Below are positions 1 to 8,865 of a stretch of DNA of 64,000 bases, piece after piece. The DNA lies in assembly GCF_018100985.1 (NCBI RefSeq), contig NZ_JAGJEI010000007.1, forward strand, positions 124,001-188,000, written 5' to 3'. Positions within the stretch are counted from its first letter, which is position 1. Every line of letters starts with the position of its first letter. The position numbers and the translations under genes are program-made. The notes beneath the pieces were generated by a model that searched no databases, had not been told where the DNA came from, and worked only from the letters and a program-made list of their open reading frames with translations. This DNA comes from Pseudoalteromonas sp. MMG007 (GTDB lineage Bacteria; Pseudomonadota; Gammaproteobacteria; Enterobacterales; Alteromonadaceae).

Positions 1-511
1 CGAAAACCCCAAAGTAAGTTTACTAAACATTGGTGCAGAAGATATAAAAGGCCATGAAGGTATTAAACAAGCCGCGCAACTTATGCAGCAAAGCCCCCAT
101 ATTAATTACACTGGATACAGTGAAGGCAGTGATATTTTTTCAGGCAAGGCTGATGTAATCGTATGTGAAGGGTTTGTTGGCAACGTTGCATTAAAAACCT
201 GTGAAGGTATTGCTAAACTTATTATGAATAAGTTTACAAAAGCCCTTGAAAAGCACTTAGTTTACAAATGCATGGCCTTTATTCTTAAGCCCGTTATAAA
301 AAAACTCTATAATAGGGTGAACCCCGACCAGTATAACGGTGCTTCTCTGGTAGGATTGCGCGGTATTGTGGTTAAAAGTCATGGAAATGCATCAGCTAAA
401 GCATTTCAAGCAGCAATCGATGAAGCGGTAAAAGAAGTTGAACGCCAACTTCCAGATAAAATAGCCGCAATTTTCGAAAAAACACATTCTAATGATACGG
501 CGGCCAATTAA
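1..511 (+). CDS. plsX: Phosphate acyltransferase PlsX, C-terminal part
   Basis: The gene enters from the left edge, open in frame from base 2, and ends with TAA at 509-511. PlsX makes acyl-phosphate from acyl-ACP for membrane phospholipid synthesis. The visible part begins with a [16 protein letters not shown] stretch typical of PlsX, followed by the family segment [20 protein letters not shown] and a C-terminal [18 protein letters not shown] block. It lies 54 bp upstream of fabD, in the usual plsX-fab order. Only the C-terminal ~170 residues are here. Identification is firm from motifs and context. Confidence 0.95.
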   Translation, partial: ENPKVSLLNIGAEDIKGHEGIKQAAQLMQQSPHINYTGYSEGSDIFSGKADVIVCEGFVGNVALKTCEGIAKLIMNKFTKALEKHLVYKCMAFILKPVIKKLYNRVNPDQYNGASLVGLRGIVVKSHGNASAKAFQAAIDEAVKEVERQLPDKIAAIFEKTHSNDTAAN

Positions 512-565
512 ATTTTAGGTGCCGTATTAATTACCTATTTTTTGTTTAATTAAAAAGAGCAAAGT

Positions 566-1492
566 ATGGCACAAAAAATTGCACTTCTATTTCCAGGTCA
601 AGGCTCTCAAAGCGTTGGCATGTTAAGCGAGCTATTAGAAAGCTCAGATATTGTAAAAGCAACATTTGCAGAGGCGTCGAACGCATTAGGTTATGACCTT
701 GCTGCGCTTGTGCTTAATGGCCCAGAAGAAAGCCTTAACCAAACTCACCGTACTCAACCTGCATTATTAACTGCAAGTGTGGCTATTTACCGCCATTGGT
801 TAGCAGCAAATCCTGATGCAGAGACTGTAATGGCAGGGCACAGCTTAGGTGAATATTCGGCTTTAGTATGTAGTGACGTTGTAAGCTTAAGTGAAGCGGT
901 AAAGCTTGTTGAAAACCGTGGTTTATACATGCAAGAAGCAGTACCTGTGGGTGTAGGCTCTATGGCTGCTATTATTGGTTTGGGTGATGATGAAATCAAA
1001 GCTGCCTGTGAGCAATCAGCGCAAGGCGAAGTTGTTTCTCCAGTAAATTACAATTCACCAGGGCAAGTTGTTATTGCAGGGCATAAAGCAGCGGTAGATA
1101 GAGCATCGCAAGCATGTAAAAACGCAGGTGCAAAACGTGCATTACCACTTAGTGTAAGTGTACCGTCGCATTGTGAGCTAATGAAACCAGCGGCAGAGAA
1201 ACTGGCTAATGATCTAGCTGCTTTAACATTTAATACACCTAAATGTGATGTAATTAATAATGTTGATGTAAAAGCTGAAAATACAGCGGATGCAATTAAA
1301 GATGCATTGGTACGTCAGCTATACAGTCCAGTACGCTGGACAGAAACAGTACAAGCATTAGTTGCACAAGGTGTAACACAAAGCTATGAGTTTGGCCCAG
1401 GGAAAGTGTTAACCGGCCTTGCAAAACGAATTGATAAAGCAATGATTTGTGGTTCAGTAAATGATGCCGCGTCAATCGATGCTGCTAAATAA
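566..1492 (+). CDS. fabD: Malonyl-CoA:ACP transacylase FabD
   Basis: Transfers malonyl from CoA to acyl carrier protein to supply extender units for fatty-acid synthesis in the cytoplasm. The 308-residue product matches the usual length. The N-terminal LFPGQGSQ motif (8-15), the nucleophile elbow GHSLGEYS with Ser93, and the catalytic His202 in VPSHCELM are all visible. An AAAGAGCAAAGT stretch precedes the ATG as a weak ribosome site. It sits between plsX and fabG, 11 bp before fabG, and is probably co-transcribed with it. Confidence 0.98.
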   Translation: MAQKIALLFPGQGSQSVGMLSELLESSDIVKATFAEASNALGYDLAALVLNGPEESLNQTHRTQPALLTASVAIYRHWLAANPDAETVMAGHSLGEYSALVCSDVVSLSEAVKLVENRGLYMQEAVPVGVGSMAAIIGLGDDEIKAACEQSAQGEVVSPVNYNSPGQVVIAGHKAAVDRASQACKNAGAKRALPLSVSVPSHCELMKPAAEKLANDLAALTFNTPKCDVINNVDVKAENTADAIKDALVRQLYSPVRWTETVQALVAQGVTQSYEFGPGKVLTGLAKRIDKAMICGSVNDAASIDAAK

Positions 1493-1503
1493 GAGTATAT
1501 AAA

Positions 1504-2250
1504 ATGTCTAATTTATTTTCTTTAGAGGGCAAAGTAGTCCTAATTACAGGTGCTAGCCGTGGTATTGGTAAAGCAATTGCAAATACACTTGTAGCACAAG
1601 GTGCAAAAGTAGCAGGTACTGCAACAAGTGAATCAGGCGCGGCTAAAATTAGTGAGTATTTAGCTGATAACGGTAAAGGTTATGCGTTAAACGTAACTGA
1701 TCCTGCTTCGATTGAGACAACACTTGCCGCGATAAAAGCTGACTTTGGTGATGTTGATGTACTAGTAAATAATGCGGGTATTACTCGCGATAATTTATTA
1801 ATGCGTATGAAAGATGGTGAGTGGGACGATATTATCGACACTAATTTAAGCTCTATCTTTCGCTTATCAAAAGCAGTATTACGTCCAATGATGAAGAAAA
1901 AGAATGGTCGTATCATTAACATAGGTTCAGTTGTGGGCACTATGGGTAATGCAGGCCAAGCTAACTATGCTGCTGCAAAAGCTGGCGTAATTGGTTTTTC
2001 TAAATCACTTGCACGTGAAGTTGCATCTCGTGGGATTACAGTAAATGTAGTGGCACCTGGTTTTATTCAAACTGATATGACTGATGATTTAACCGATGAT
2101 CAAAAAGCAGCTACGCTTGCAAACGTACCTGCAGGTCGTTTAGGTCAGCCAGATGAGATTGCAGCAGCAGTGTGTTATTTAGCATCTGACGCAGCTGCGT
2201 ACGTATCAGGCGAAACTTTGCATGTAAATGGCGCGATGTACATGGTTTAA
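1504..2250 (+). CDS. fabG: 3-oxoacyl-ACP reductase FabG
   Basis: NADPH-dependent reduction of beta-ketoacyl-ACP in the elongation cycle. The 248-residue short-chain dehydrogenase has the cofactor loop TGASRGIG (15-22), LVNNAG (87-92), Asn114, and the Ser142/Tyr155/Lys159 catalytic set (GSVVG ... YAAAK). The C-terminus ends in the usual GETLHVNGAMYM. It follows fabD by 11 bp. The next gene, acpP, is 250 bp away, so acpP may have its own promoter there, although no convincing -35/-10 pair was seen. Confidence 0.98.
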   Translation: MSNLFSLEGKVVLITGASRGIGKAIANTLVAQGAKVAGTATSESGAAKISEYLADNGKGYALNVTDPASIETTLAAIKADFGDVDVLVNNAGITRDNLLMRMKDGEWDDIIDTNLSSIFRLSKAVLRPMMKKKNGRIINIGSVVGTMGNAGQANYAAAKAGVIGFSKSLAREVASRGITVNVVAPGFIQTDMTDDLTDDQKAATLANVPAGRLGQPDEIAAAVCYLASDAAAYVSGETLHVNGAMYMV

Positions 2251-2500
2251 TAACCAACGTACTTACATTGACACTCAATTAAGTTAAGTAAGTTACCTCA
2301 AAAAGATTGAATTTTTTGTGATCTTGCTTTAAACATACTTGAAATCGCTGTGAAAATAGGCGATAAAAGACAAAACACACACTCAGAGGTTTGACCAGAC
2401 AATTATTTATGGTCAAATCATTGAATCAGAGAATTATGCGGCGTAAACTACGCCGCAATCTGAAAATAACGCATTGGCGTTTTTAATAAAGGAAAGAAGA

Positions 2501-2737
2501 ATGAGCGATATCCAAGAACGCGTAAAGAAAATTATCATTGAACAACTAGGTGTTAAAGAAGAAGAAGTTAAAAACGAATCTTCTTTCGTAGACGACCTAG
2601 GTGCAGATTCTCTTGATACTGTTGAACTAGTTATGGCTCTTGAAGAAGAGTTTGACACTGAGATCCCAGATGAAGAAGCTGAGAAGATCACTACAGTACA
2701 AACTGCTATCGATTACGTTACAGCTCACGCTGAGTAA
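2501..2737 (+). CDS. acpP: Acyl carrier protein AcpP
   Basis: Small acidic carrier of acyl chains in fatty-acid synthesis. The start was placed at ATG 2501 (MSDIQERV), preceded by GGAAAGAAG; an in-frame TTG 27 bp upstream would add a tail not found in the family. This gives 78 residues, the standard length. The phosphopantetheine attachment Ser37 lies in the motif [10 protein letters not shown]. It is followed at once by a strong hairpin terminator, so it may be transcribed largely alone, as expected for a very abundant protein. Confidence 0.98.
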   Translation: MSDIQERVKKIIIEQLGVKEEEVKNESSFVDDLGADSLDTVELVMALEEEFDTEIPDEEAEKITTVQTAIDYVTAHAE

Positions 2738-2750
2738 TTAATTGCAAGTT

Positions 2751-2779
2751 AAAGGCAGCATTCGCTGCCTTTAATTTTT
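2751..2779 (+). terminator. Rho-independent terminator after acpP
   Basis: Perfect 9-bp stem AAAGGCAGC / GCTGCCTTT with a 4-base loop (ATTC), followed by AATTTTTA. It starts 13 bp after the acpP stop codon. Confidence 0.9.
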
Positions 2780-2780
2780 A

Positions 2781-2896
2781 TATCCAAACCACCTCAAAGT
2801 TCATGATTTAAACTCGCCTTTTTAATCCTTAGTACATGTATTTAATAACACGTGCTTGATAGAGTTTGAGACTCGCACTTTGAGGTCGCTTGGGTA
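2781..2896. repeat. Long imperfect palindrome between acpP and fabF
   Basis: The outer arms at 2781-2800 (TATCCAAACCACCTCAAAGT) and 2877-2896 are reverse complements at 17 of 20 positions, and there is weaker internal complementarity (AAACTC near 2810 against GAGTTT near 2863). The whole 116 bp could fold into one extended hairpin. No ORF is inside and no flanking target duplication is clear. It could be a small non-autonomous palindromic element of the genome. No second copy was noticed in this window. Confidence 0.5.
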
Positions 2897-3006
2897 TGAA
2901 TTCCCTTTGTAATACCAATAGATTTAAACTTAGTAAGTTAAACGGCTTACTTAAATAATAATATTTTAATCAATTGGTGAAAAATATCCCTTATTGGAGG
3001 CAAACC

Positions 3007-4245
3007 GTGGCTAAACGTCGAGTCGTCGTAACTGGCTTAGGAATGTTGACGCCGCTAGGTAATGATGTTCAATCAACCTGGCAAGGCTTATTAGATGGTA
3101 AAAGTGGTATTCAAACAATCACACACTTTGATACATCAAAATTTGGTACTAAATTCGCTGGTTTAATCAATGACTTCGATGCAACTGCATACATGTCAGC
3201 GAAAGATACCAAAAAAATGGACTTGTTTATTCAGTACGGTATTGCGGCGGGTGTTCAAGCCTTTAAAGATTCAGGTCTTGAAATCACAGAACAAAACGCA
3301 ACACGTATTGGTGTAGCAGTTGGCTCAGGTATTGGTGGCCTTACACTTATTGAAGAGAACCACATTAAGCTGCTAAACAGTGGCCCGCGTAAGCTTTCTC
3401 CATTTTACGTACCTTCTACCATCATAAATATGATCTCGGGTCATTTATCAATGATGCATGGGCTTCGCGGTCCTAATATCTCTATTGTTACAGCCTGTAC
3501 TACAGGTTTGCATAATATCGGCCATGCAGCGCGCATGATTGCTTACGGTGATGCCGATGCAATGGTTGCCGGTGGTGCTGAAAAAGCATGTACACCAATT
3601 GGTATGGGCGGCTTTAATGCAGCTCGTGCGTTATCTACACGTAACGACGACCCACAAGCCGCGTCTCGTCCGTGGGATAAAGACCGCGATGGGTTTGTAC
3701 TTTCAGACGGTGCGGGTGTTGTTGTAGTTGAAGAATACGAGCACGCTAAAGCACGTGGCGCTAAAATTTATGCAGAACTGGTTGGTTTTGGCATGAGTGG
3801 CGACGCATACCACATGACCTCACCACCAGAAGACGGTGCAGGGGCTGCACTTGCTATGCAAAATGCATTAAACGATGCGCAAGTAAACGCAGAGCAAGTT
3901 GGTTATATCAACGCACACGGTACATCTACCAATGCTGGCGATAAAGCAGAGACCGCAGCTGTTAAATCTATTTTTGGCAATGCCGCTAAAGATGTAATGG
4001 TAGGCTCATCTAAATCAATGATGGGTCACTTATTAGGTGCTGCAGGTTCGGTTGAATCGATTATTTCTATTTTATCTCTAACGGATCAAAAAGTGTCGCC
4101 AACCATTAACCTTGATAATCCAGATGAGGGCTGTGATCTAGATTACATAGCTCATACCGCACGAGATGCAAAGTTAGACTTTGCCTTATGTAACTCATTT
4201 GGTTTTGGTGGTACGAATGGCTCGTTGCTATTTAAAAAGGTATAA
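3007..4245 (+). CDS. fabF: 3-oxoacyl-ACP synthase II FabF
   Basis: Condensing enzyme that elongates acyl-ACP with malonyl-ACP. The start is GTG 3007 ([12 protein letters not shown]), because GGAGG at 2996-3000 lies 6 bp upstream and the resulting N-terminus and 412-residue length fit the family. The catalytic triad is visible as Cys164 (VTACTTG), His304 ([11 protein letters not shown]) and His341 (MGHLLGAAG), with Lys336 nearby. It lies downstream of acpP but beyond a terminator and a palindromic element, so it probably uses its own promoter. A terminator hairpin follows 26 bp after the stop. Confidence 0.98.
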   Translation: MAKRRVVVTGLGMLTPLGNDVQSTWQGLLDGKSGIQTITHFDTSKFGTKFAGLINDFDATAYMSAKDTKKMDLFIQYGIAAGVQAFKDSGLEITEQNATRIGVAVGSGIGGLTLIEENHIKLLNSGPRKLSPFYVPSTIINMISGHLSMMHGLRGPNISIVTACTTGLHNIGHAARMIAYGDADAMVAGGAEKACTPIGMGGFNAARALSTRNDDPQAASRPWDKDRDGFVLSDGAGVVVVEEYEHAKARGAKIYAELVGFGMSGDAYHMTSPPEDGAGAALAMQNALNDAQVNAEQVGYINAHGTSTNAGDKAETAAVKSIFGNAAKDVMVGSSKSMMGHLLGAAGSVESIISILSLTDQKVSPTINLDNPDEGCDLDYIAHTARDAKLDFALCNSFGFGGTNGSLLFKKV

Positions 4246-4271
4246 TCTTTTTAACAACGAACCAAATTATA

Positions 4272-4301
4272 AAAGCTCAGTTGTTTAACTGGGCTTTTTT
4301 T
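4272..4301 (+). terminator. Terminator after fabF
   Basis: Stem AAAGCTCAG / CTGGGCTTT (one G-T pair) with an 8-base loop and a run of T. The T-run ends only 2-3 bp before the first possible pabC start codon. Confidence 0.8.
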
Positions 4302-4303
4302 AT

Positions 4304-5119
4304 ATGCCAACACACATGCAAACAATCATAACAACAGATCAAAATAGTACCTTAAGCACACAAGATAGAGGCTTAAATTACGGTGATGGTTTTTTTACTA
4401 CAGCTAAAGTTGTTGATGGTAAAATACAATATTGGGCTCACCATAAAGCACGTTTAACTGAATGCGCGCAAAGGCTTGGCTTTCCTAATATTAATTTTAT
4501 TGAGCTAGAAGAGCACATAGGCAATTACATTCAATCATGTAAACTAAATGTGCTTAAAATTGTGGTTACTCGCGGTGAAGGCGGGCGGGGCTATAATCTA
4601 CCAGCAAAGTGTAATTTAACTATTTTACTTAGTGTTGCTGCCTATCCCCAAAATTATTTGAACTTACATCAAGTTGGTGTAAACCTAGCAATAAGCCCTA
4701 TTAAGTTAGCGGCGCAGCCTTTACTTGCTGGCCTTAAAACTCTTAACCGTTTAGAGCAAGTACTAATAAAAAAAGCAATGCAAAGTCAACACTGCGACGA
4801 TGTTATAGTGCTTGATTACAATAACAATGTAATTGAAGCCTCAGCGGCTAATATATTTGCGATTAAAGACCAACGTATTTTTACACCACAGCTTGACGAG
4901 TGCGGGATCAAAGGGGTTTATCTACAATCGTTATGTGATAAATTAACTGTCGAATTTAAAGTGGTTAGCATCGCAGATTTAATAGAGGCAGACGCAGTAT
5001 TTATTTGTAATAGCTTAATGGCGGTCATACCGGTTAAAACCATTGAGTCGCGTATATTTGATGTATCAAAAAGTCAGTTGCTATTAAAAGAATTATTAGC
5101 CAAGGAGGCTAAGTGTTAA
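4304..5119 (+). CDS. pabC: Aminodeoxychorismate lyase PabC
   Basis: PLP enzyme that converts 4-amino-4-deoxychorismate to p-aminobenzoate and pyruvate for folate synthesis. It is a fold-type IV aminotransferase: STQDRGLNYGDGFFTT near the N-terminus, the PLP lysine (Lys145 in GLKTLNRLEQV), and VIEASAANIFAI. There are 271 residues from ATG 4304, or 267 from ATG 4316; neither start has a clear ribosome site and both sit against the T-tract of the fabF terminator. The 3' end overlaps mltG by 7 bp. The pabC-mltG-tmk-holB-pilZ-tatD order is common in gammaproteobacteria. Confidence 0.93.
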   Translation: MPTHMQTIITTDQNSTLSTQDRGLNYGDGFFTTAKVVDGKIQYWAHHKARLTECAQRLGFPNINFIELEEHIGNYIQSCKLNVLKIVVTRGEGGRGYNLPAKCNLTILLSVAAYPQNYLNLHQVGVNLAISPIKLAAQPLLAGLKTLNRLEQVLIKKAMQSQHCDDVIVLDYNNNVIEASAANIFAIKDQRIFTPQLDECGIKGVYLQSLCDKLTVEFKVVSIADLIEADAVFICNSLMAVIPVKTIESRIFDVSKSQLLLKELLAKEAKC

Positions 5120-6099
5120 AAGTTATTTTATCGGTAGTATTACTTGCCATTGTTACCACAATTGTAGGATATCAGCAGTTACAAGCGACTATAACAAGCC
5201 CTTTATTAGTCTCTACGAATACCCATTTTGAAGTAAAAAAAGGTACAGGTTTTAACCAGTTGTGCAAACAATGGCAAGTTAAAGGCTGGGTTGAAGACTG
5301 CTTGCGCTATCAAGTCGTTGCTAAGTTAGATCCCACCCTGACTGATTTAAAAGCAGGGCTCTATGAACTCACTTCAGATAGTGTGATCAATAATATAAAA
5401 AAAATTAATCAAGGGGAGCAAGTCAGTTTTAGCTTTACCATTATTGAAGGGCAAAACTTACGTGAAGTGCTAAACACTGTTAAAACAGCAACTAACCTAC
5501 AAAACGATTTAAAAGATGATGCGCTAAGTATGCAAATCCTCGACAGTGATATGTATTTAGAAGGCTGGCTATTCCCAGATACTTATCACTATCATAATAA
5601 CGACACAGCAAGCAGTGTATTAAAACGTGCAGCGCAAAAAATGCAGCAAGTGCTTGATGATGCATGGCAGAAACGCAGTGATGATTTACCTTACGATACG
5701 GCCTATAAAGCGTTGATAATGGCCTCAATAATAGAAAAAGAAACCGGCCTTGCCAGCGAGCGCCCATTAATAGCCTCAGCCTTTGTAAATAGATTAAATA
5801 CGAATATGCGCCTGCAAACCGATCCTACTGTCATATACGGAATAGGCGCTGATTTTGATGGTGATATTAAAAGTAAAGATTTACGCGACTACACGCCATA
5901 TAACACGTATCGTATTAATGGCTTGCCGCCAACACCGATAGCAATGCCATCTAAAGCTGCTATTTTAGCCGCAGTGAACCCGCCGCAAAGTGACTATGTA
6001 TACTTTGTATCAAAAGGCGATGGTAGTCATCAATTTTCAACCACATTAAAGCAGCACAATGTGGCAGTTAACACTTATATATTAAATAAAAAGAACTAA
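5113..6099 (+). CDS. mltG: Endolytic murein transglycosylase MltG
   Basis: Inner-membrane lytic transglycosylase (YceG family) that cleaves nascent peptidoglycan strands and is thought to end glycan polymerisation. The GTG start at 5113 overlaps pabC by 7 bp and is preceded by a perfect AAGGAGG at 5102-5108. The 328-residue product has an N-terminal transmembrane helix (about 3-22), a LysM-like region, and the catalytic-region motif ASIIEKET (204-211) followed by SAFVNRL and the LQTDPTVIYG and PYNTYRINGLPPTPIAMPS blocks typical of the family. Confidence 0.96.
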   Translation: MLKVILSVVLLAIVTTIVGYQQLQATITSPLLVSTNTHFEVKKGTGFNQLCKQWQVKGWVEDCLRYQVVAKLDPTLTDLKAGLYELTSDSVINNIKKINQGEQVSFSFTIIEGQNLREVLNTVKTATNLQNDLKDDALSMQILDSDMYLEGWLFPDTYHYHNNDTASSVLKRAAQKMQQVLDDAWQKRSDDLPYDTAYKALIMASIIEKETGLASERPLIASAFVNRLNTNMRLQTDPTVIYGIGADFDGDIKSKDLRDYTPYNTYRINGLPPTPIAMPSKAAILAAVNPPQSDYVYFVSKGDGSHQFSTTLKQHNVAVNTYILNKKN

Positions 6100-6106
6100 C
6101 TTTTTT

Positions 6107-6733
6107 ATGAAACCAAAATTTATAGTAATAGAAGGCCTTGAAGGCGCGGGTAAATCAACAGCGATTTCGCTATGCCAAGACTTTTTAAATAAGCAAAAAA
6201 TAGACTTTATTAATGTTCGTGAACCAGGTGGCACACCATTAGCTGAATCATTACGTACGCTTGTAAAAGCTGAACACAAAGAAGAAATCGCTTTTGAAAC
6301 TGAGCTTCTTATTATGTATGCGGCACGCTCGCAGCTTATGCATAACGTAATTAACCCGGCCCTTGATAAAGGCCAATGGGTACTTGCAGATCGCCACGAT
6401 TTATCGTCTCAGGCATATCAAGGTGGAGGACGTGGTATTAGCGCTAATACGCTAGCCTCACTTTCGTCTATGGTATTAAAAGGGTTAAAACCCGATTTAA
6501 CTATATATCTTGATATAGACCCAGTAATTGGCCTTGAGCGTGCTAAAGGCCGTGGCGAGCTTGATAGAATCGAGCAAGAAGCCATTGAGTTTTTTCAGCG
6601 TACGCGTATGCGCTATGTTGAGCTTGCAAATGACGACAATACAATAAAAACAGTCGATGCAAATCAAAGTATCGATAAAGTACATCGCAATATAACTAAC
6701 GTGCTACATACGTTTTTTGAAGGCTTAAAATAA
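6107..6733 (+). CDS. tmk: Thymidylate kinase Tmk
   Basis: Phosphorylates dTMP to dTDP for DNA synthesis. The 208-residue product has the P-loop EGLEGAGKST (9-18), the REPGG substrate loop (38-42), the DR(H) motif (95-97) with SSQAYQGGGR, and a LID segment RAKGRGELDR. It follows mltG by 7 bp and precedes holB by 1 bp, so it is in the same operon. Confidence 0.97.
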   Translation: MKPKFIVIEGLEGAGKSTAISLCQDFLNKQKIDFINVREPGGTPLAESLRTLVKAEHKEEIAFETELLIMYAARSQLMHNVINPALDKGQWVLADRHDLSSQAYQGGGRGISANTLASLSSMVLKGLKPDLTIYLDIDPVIGLERAKGRGELDRIEQEAIEFFQRTRMRYVELANDDNTIKTVDANQSIDKVHRNITNVLHTFFEGLK

Positions 6734-6734
6734 T

Positions 6735-7649
6735 ATGGCATTGCCATGGCTACATGATACACAAGCTCGCTTAGCGCAAAGCTTTCGTGCAAATCGATTT
6801 CATCATGCGCAATTATTTTGTGGGCCTGTAGGCGTAGGTAAATTTGCACTTAGTGATGAGCTTGCCAATGCACTTTTATGTCAAAATATTAATCAGCAAA
6901 CAACGTCTGATACTAGTTTACTCAAGCCTTGTGGGCATTGTAAAAGCTGCTCATTAACACTTGCGGGTAATCACCCTGATAAGCGGTTAACGCAAGTTGA
7001 TGGCCAAAGTATTGGCGTAGATGATATACGCGGTATTAGTGATTTTATGAATCATTCAGCGGCGCAAAATGGTAATAAAGTCGCGATTATTGAAAACTGT
7101 GAAAAAATGACGGTTGCTGCGGCTAATGCATTATTAAAAACGCTTGAAGAACCAACTAATAGCCGCTTTTTAATCTTAACAACAAGTCAGCAAGCTCAGC
7201 TTCCAGCCACTATTCTAAGCCGCTGCGCTAAAAGTGAGGTAAAAGTAACAAATACAGCACTTGCAGAGCAATGGCTACAAACGTTAGAAATCCCGCATTA
7301 TAATTGGCTTACTCTTTTTTATAATCAACCACTACAAATAAAAAAGTGGCAAGAGCAAGAACAGTTAAATAATATTGATACACTTTATAAGTTTGCAACT
7401 GACTTTAAACAAAGCCATAATTTCAATGCGTTAGTCGATATAATAAATAAGCAGCCAGAGTTAGTACGCATATTTACGCTGTTTTTAAGTGAGCAGTTAA
7501 AGCAGCAGCTTTTACAAGGGATGAGTTTTGACTCTTATCAAAATGCACAACATGCATTAGCGGAGTTTTTACAAAATAATATTCAAGTACTTGGCCTTAA
7601 TTTACCGCTTGCTGTATCGCGATTAGCATACACGTTACGCAATCAATAG
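6735..7649 (+). CDS. holB: DNA polymerase III delta' subunit HolB
   Basis: Clamp-loader subunit of the replicative polymerase. The 304-residue AAA+ protein has the altered P-loop GPVGVGK (30-36), a zinc module with Cys49, Cys66, Cys69 and Cys72 (CGHCKSC), and the sensor-like LKTLEEPTNSRFLILTT and LSRCAK motifs. It follows tmk by 1 bp and is followed by pilZ after 8 bp. The C-terminal third is poorly conserved, as is usual for this subunit. Confidence 0.95.
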   Translation: MALPWLHDTQARLAQSFRANRFHHAQLFCGPVGVGKFALSDELANALLCQNINQQTTSDTSLLKPCGHCKSCSLTLAGNHPDKRLTQVDGQSIGVDDIRGISDFMNHSAAQNGNKVAIIENCEKMTVAAANALLKTLEEPTNSRFLILTTSQQAQLPATILSRCAKSEVKVTNTALAEQWLQTLEIPHYNWLTLFYNQPLQIKKWQEQEQLNNIDTLYKFATDFKQSHNFNALVDIINKQPELVRIFTLFLSEQLKQQLLQGMSFDSYQNAQHALAEFLQNNIQVLGLNLPLAVSRLAYTLRNQ

Positions 7650-7657
7650 GATTTATC

Positions 7658-7984
7658 ATGCAAGAGCTTTTAGTAGATATAGATGATTTAGATGAGTTGT
7701 ATAGTTGTTACATGCCTTATTTAAAAAAAGGTGGTCTATTTGTGCGTACTAACATGCGTTACGAAGTAGGGCACTCTTTGGCGCTTCGTGTAACGTTACC
7801 CGATGCCCTAGAGGACGACGTAGTAACGGGCAAGGTTGCGTGGATCACCCCGCAAGGTGCGCAGAGCTCTAATCCACCAGGGATAGGCATTAGCTTTTTA
7901 GATGATAAAACAAACTTAAATGCTAAAATCGAAAAGCTATTAGGGACTATGTTAAACTCCGGTAATCCTACCTATACCATGTAG
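7658..7984 (+). CDS. pilZ: PilZ-domain protein, type IV pilus assembly PilZ
   Basis: 108-residue single-domain protein related to Pseudomonas PilZ, needed for type IV pilus assembly (family knowledge). Visible features are the N-terminal LYSCYMPYLKKGGLFVRT segment, a beta-rich middle (LALRVTLPD ... VTGKVAWITPQG) and GIGISFLDD. Canonical PilZ lacks the RxxxR c-di-GMP motif and none is seen here. It lies between holB and tatD, its usual position, and complements the pilin operon at the right end of this window. Confidence 0.92.
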   Translation: MQELLVDIDDLDELYSCYMPYLKKGGLFVRTNMRYEVGHSLALRVTLPDALEDDVVTGKVAWITPQGAQSSNPPGIGISFLDDKTNLNAKIEKLLGTMLNSGNPTYTM

Positions 7985-8081
7985 TTTTAAGCATATATAA
8001 GTTTATTCCATTTCAACTTTATTGAGCTGTTAGTGCTCTTTAATAAGTAACTTAAAACCAAAAAACAATACAGGCCATATA

Positions 8082-8861
8082 GTGATTGTAGATTCTCATT
8101 GCCATTTAGATCGTCTCGATTTTGATAAACTAGATTTAAACCTTGACCAAGTACTGGATAAAGCACGTGCAAAGCAAGTTGAACACTTCTTATGCGTGAG
8201 TGTAACGCTTGACCAATTCCCAAGCATGCTTGATAAAATAAAGCACTACGATGATGTTTCAGCATCATGTGGTGTACATCCGCTTGATCAAAAAGACGCG
8301 CTTAACAAACAGCAATTAATCGATTTAGCTTCGCACCAAAAAGTAGTCGCTATTGGCGAAACGGGGCTTGATTACTACTACTCAAAAGATACGCATGCAG
8401 TTCAACAAGCAAGTTTTGTTGGCCACATAGAAGTAGCAAACGAATTACAAAAGCCTTTAATAATCCATACTCGCGATGCGCGAGAAGATACAATTAATTT
8501 AATGCGAGAACATAAAGCAGAAAATTGCGGTGGCGTCCTGCATTGCTTCACAGAAGATTGGGATATGGCAAAAAAAGCGATTGATATGGGCTTTTATATT
8601 TCAATATCGGGTATTGTTACTTTTAAAAATGCAGTTGAACTTAAAGAAGTAGTAAAACAAATTCCACTTGATAGGTTACTTATCGAGACTGACTCGCCGT
8701 ATTTAGCGCCTGTCCCATACCGAGGCAAAACAAATCAGCCAGCCTATGTTGAAGATGTAGCCTATTACATTAGCGAGCTTAAAGGCATTAGCTTTAACGA
8801 GCTTGCTAAAGCGACTACCGATAACTTCTACTCTTTATTTAAATTAGCAGCTAAAGGCTAA
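8082..8861 (+). CDS. ycfH: TatD-family metal-dependent hydrolase (YcfH type)
   Basis: Predicted metal-dependent DNase/hydrolase with an amidohydrolase barrel. The GTG start at 8082 gives MIVDSHCHLD with the metal-binding His6-x-His8. Further metal residues lie in IGETGLDYYYS, PLIIHTRDA, VLHCFTED and ETDSPYLAP. The length of 259 residues is normal. It is separated from pilZ by 97 bp and followed by the phosphatase gene after 4 bp. The precise substrate in vivo is unknown. Confidence 0.93.
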   Translation: MIVDSHCHLDRLDFDKLDLNLDQVLDKARAKQVEHFLCVSVTLDQFPSMLDKIKHYDDVSASCGVHPLDQKDALNKQQLIDLASHQKVVAIGETGLDYYYSKDTHAVQQASFVGHIEVANELQKPLIIHTRDAREDTINLMREHKAENCGGVLHCFTEDWDMAKKAIDMGFYISISGIVTFKNAVELKEVVKQIPLDRLLIETDSPYLAPVPYRGKTNQPAYVEDVAYYISELKGISFNELAKATTDNFYSLFKLAAKG

Positions 8862-8865
8862 CTAC

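Noticed and set aside
2307..2339. Possible sigma-70 promoter upstream of acpP
   Set aside because: TTGAAT is acceptable as -35, but the best -10 (CATACT) is 21 bp away; too weak to call.
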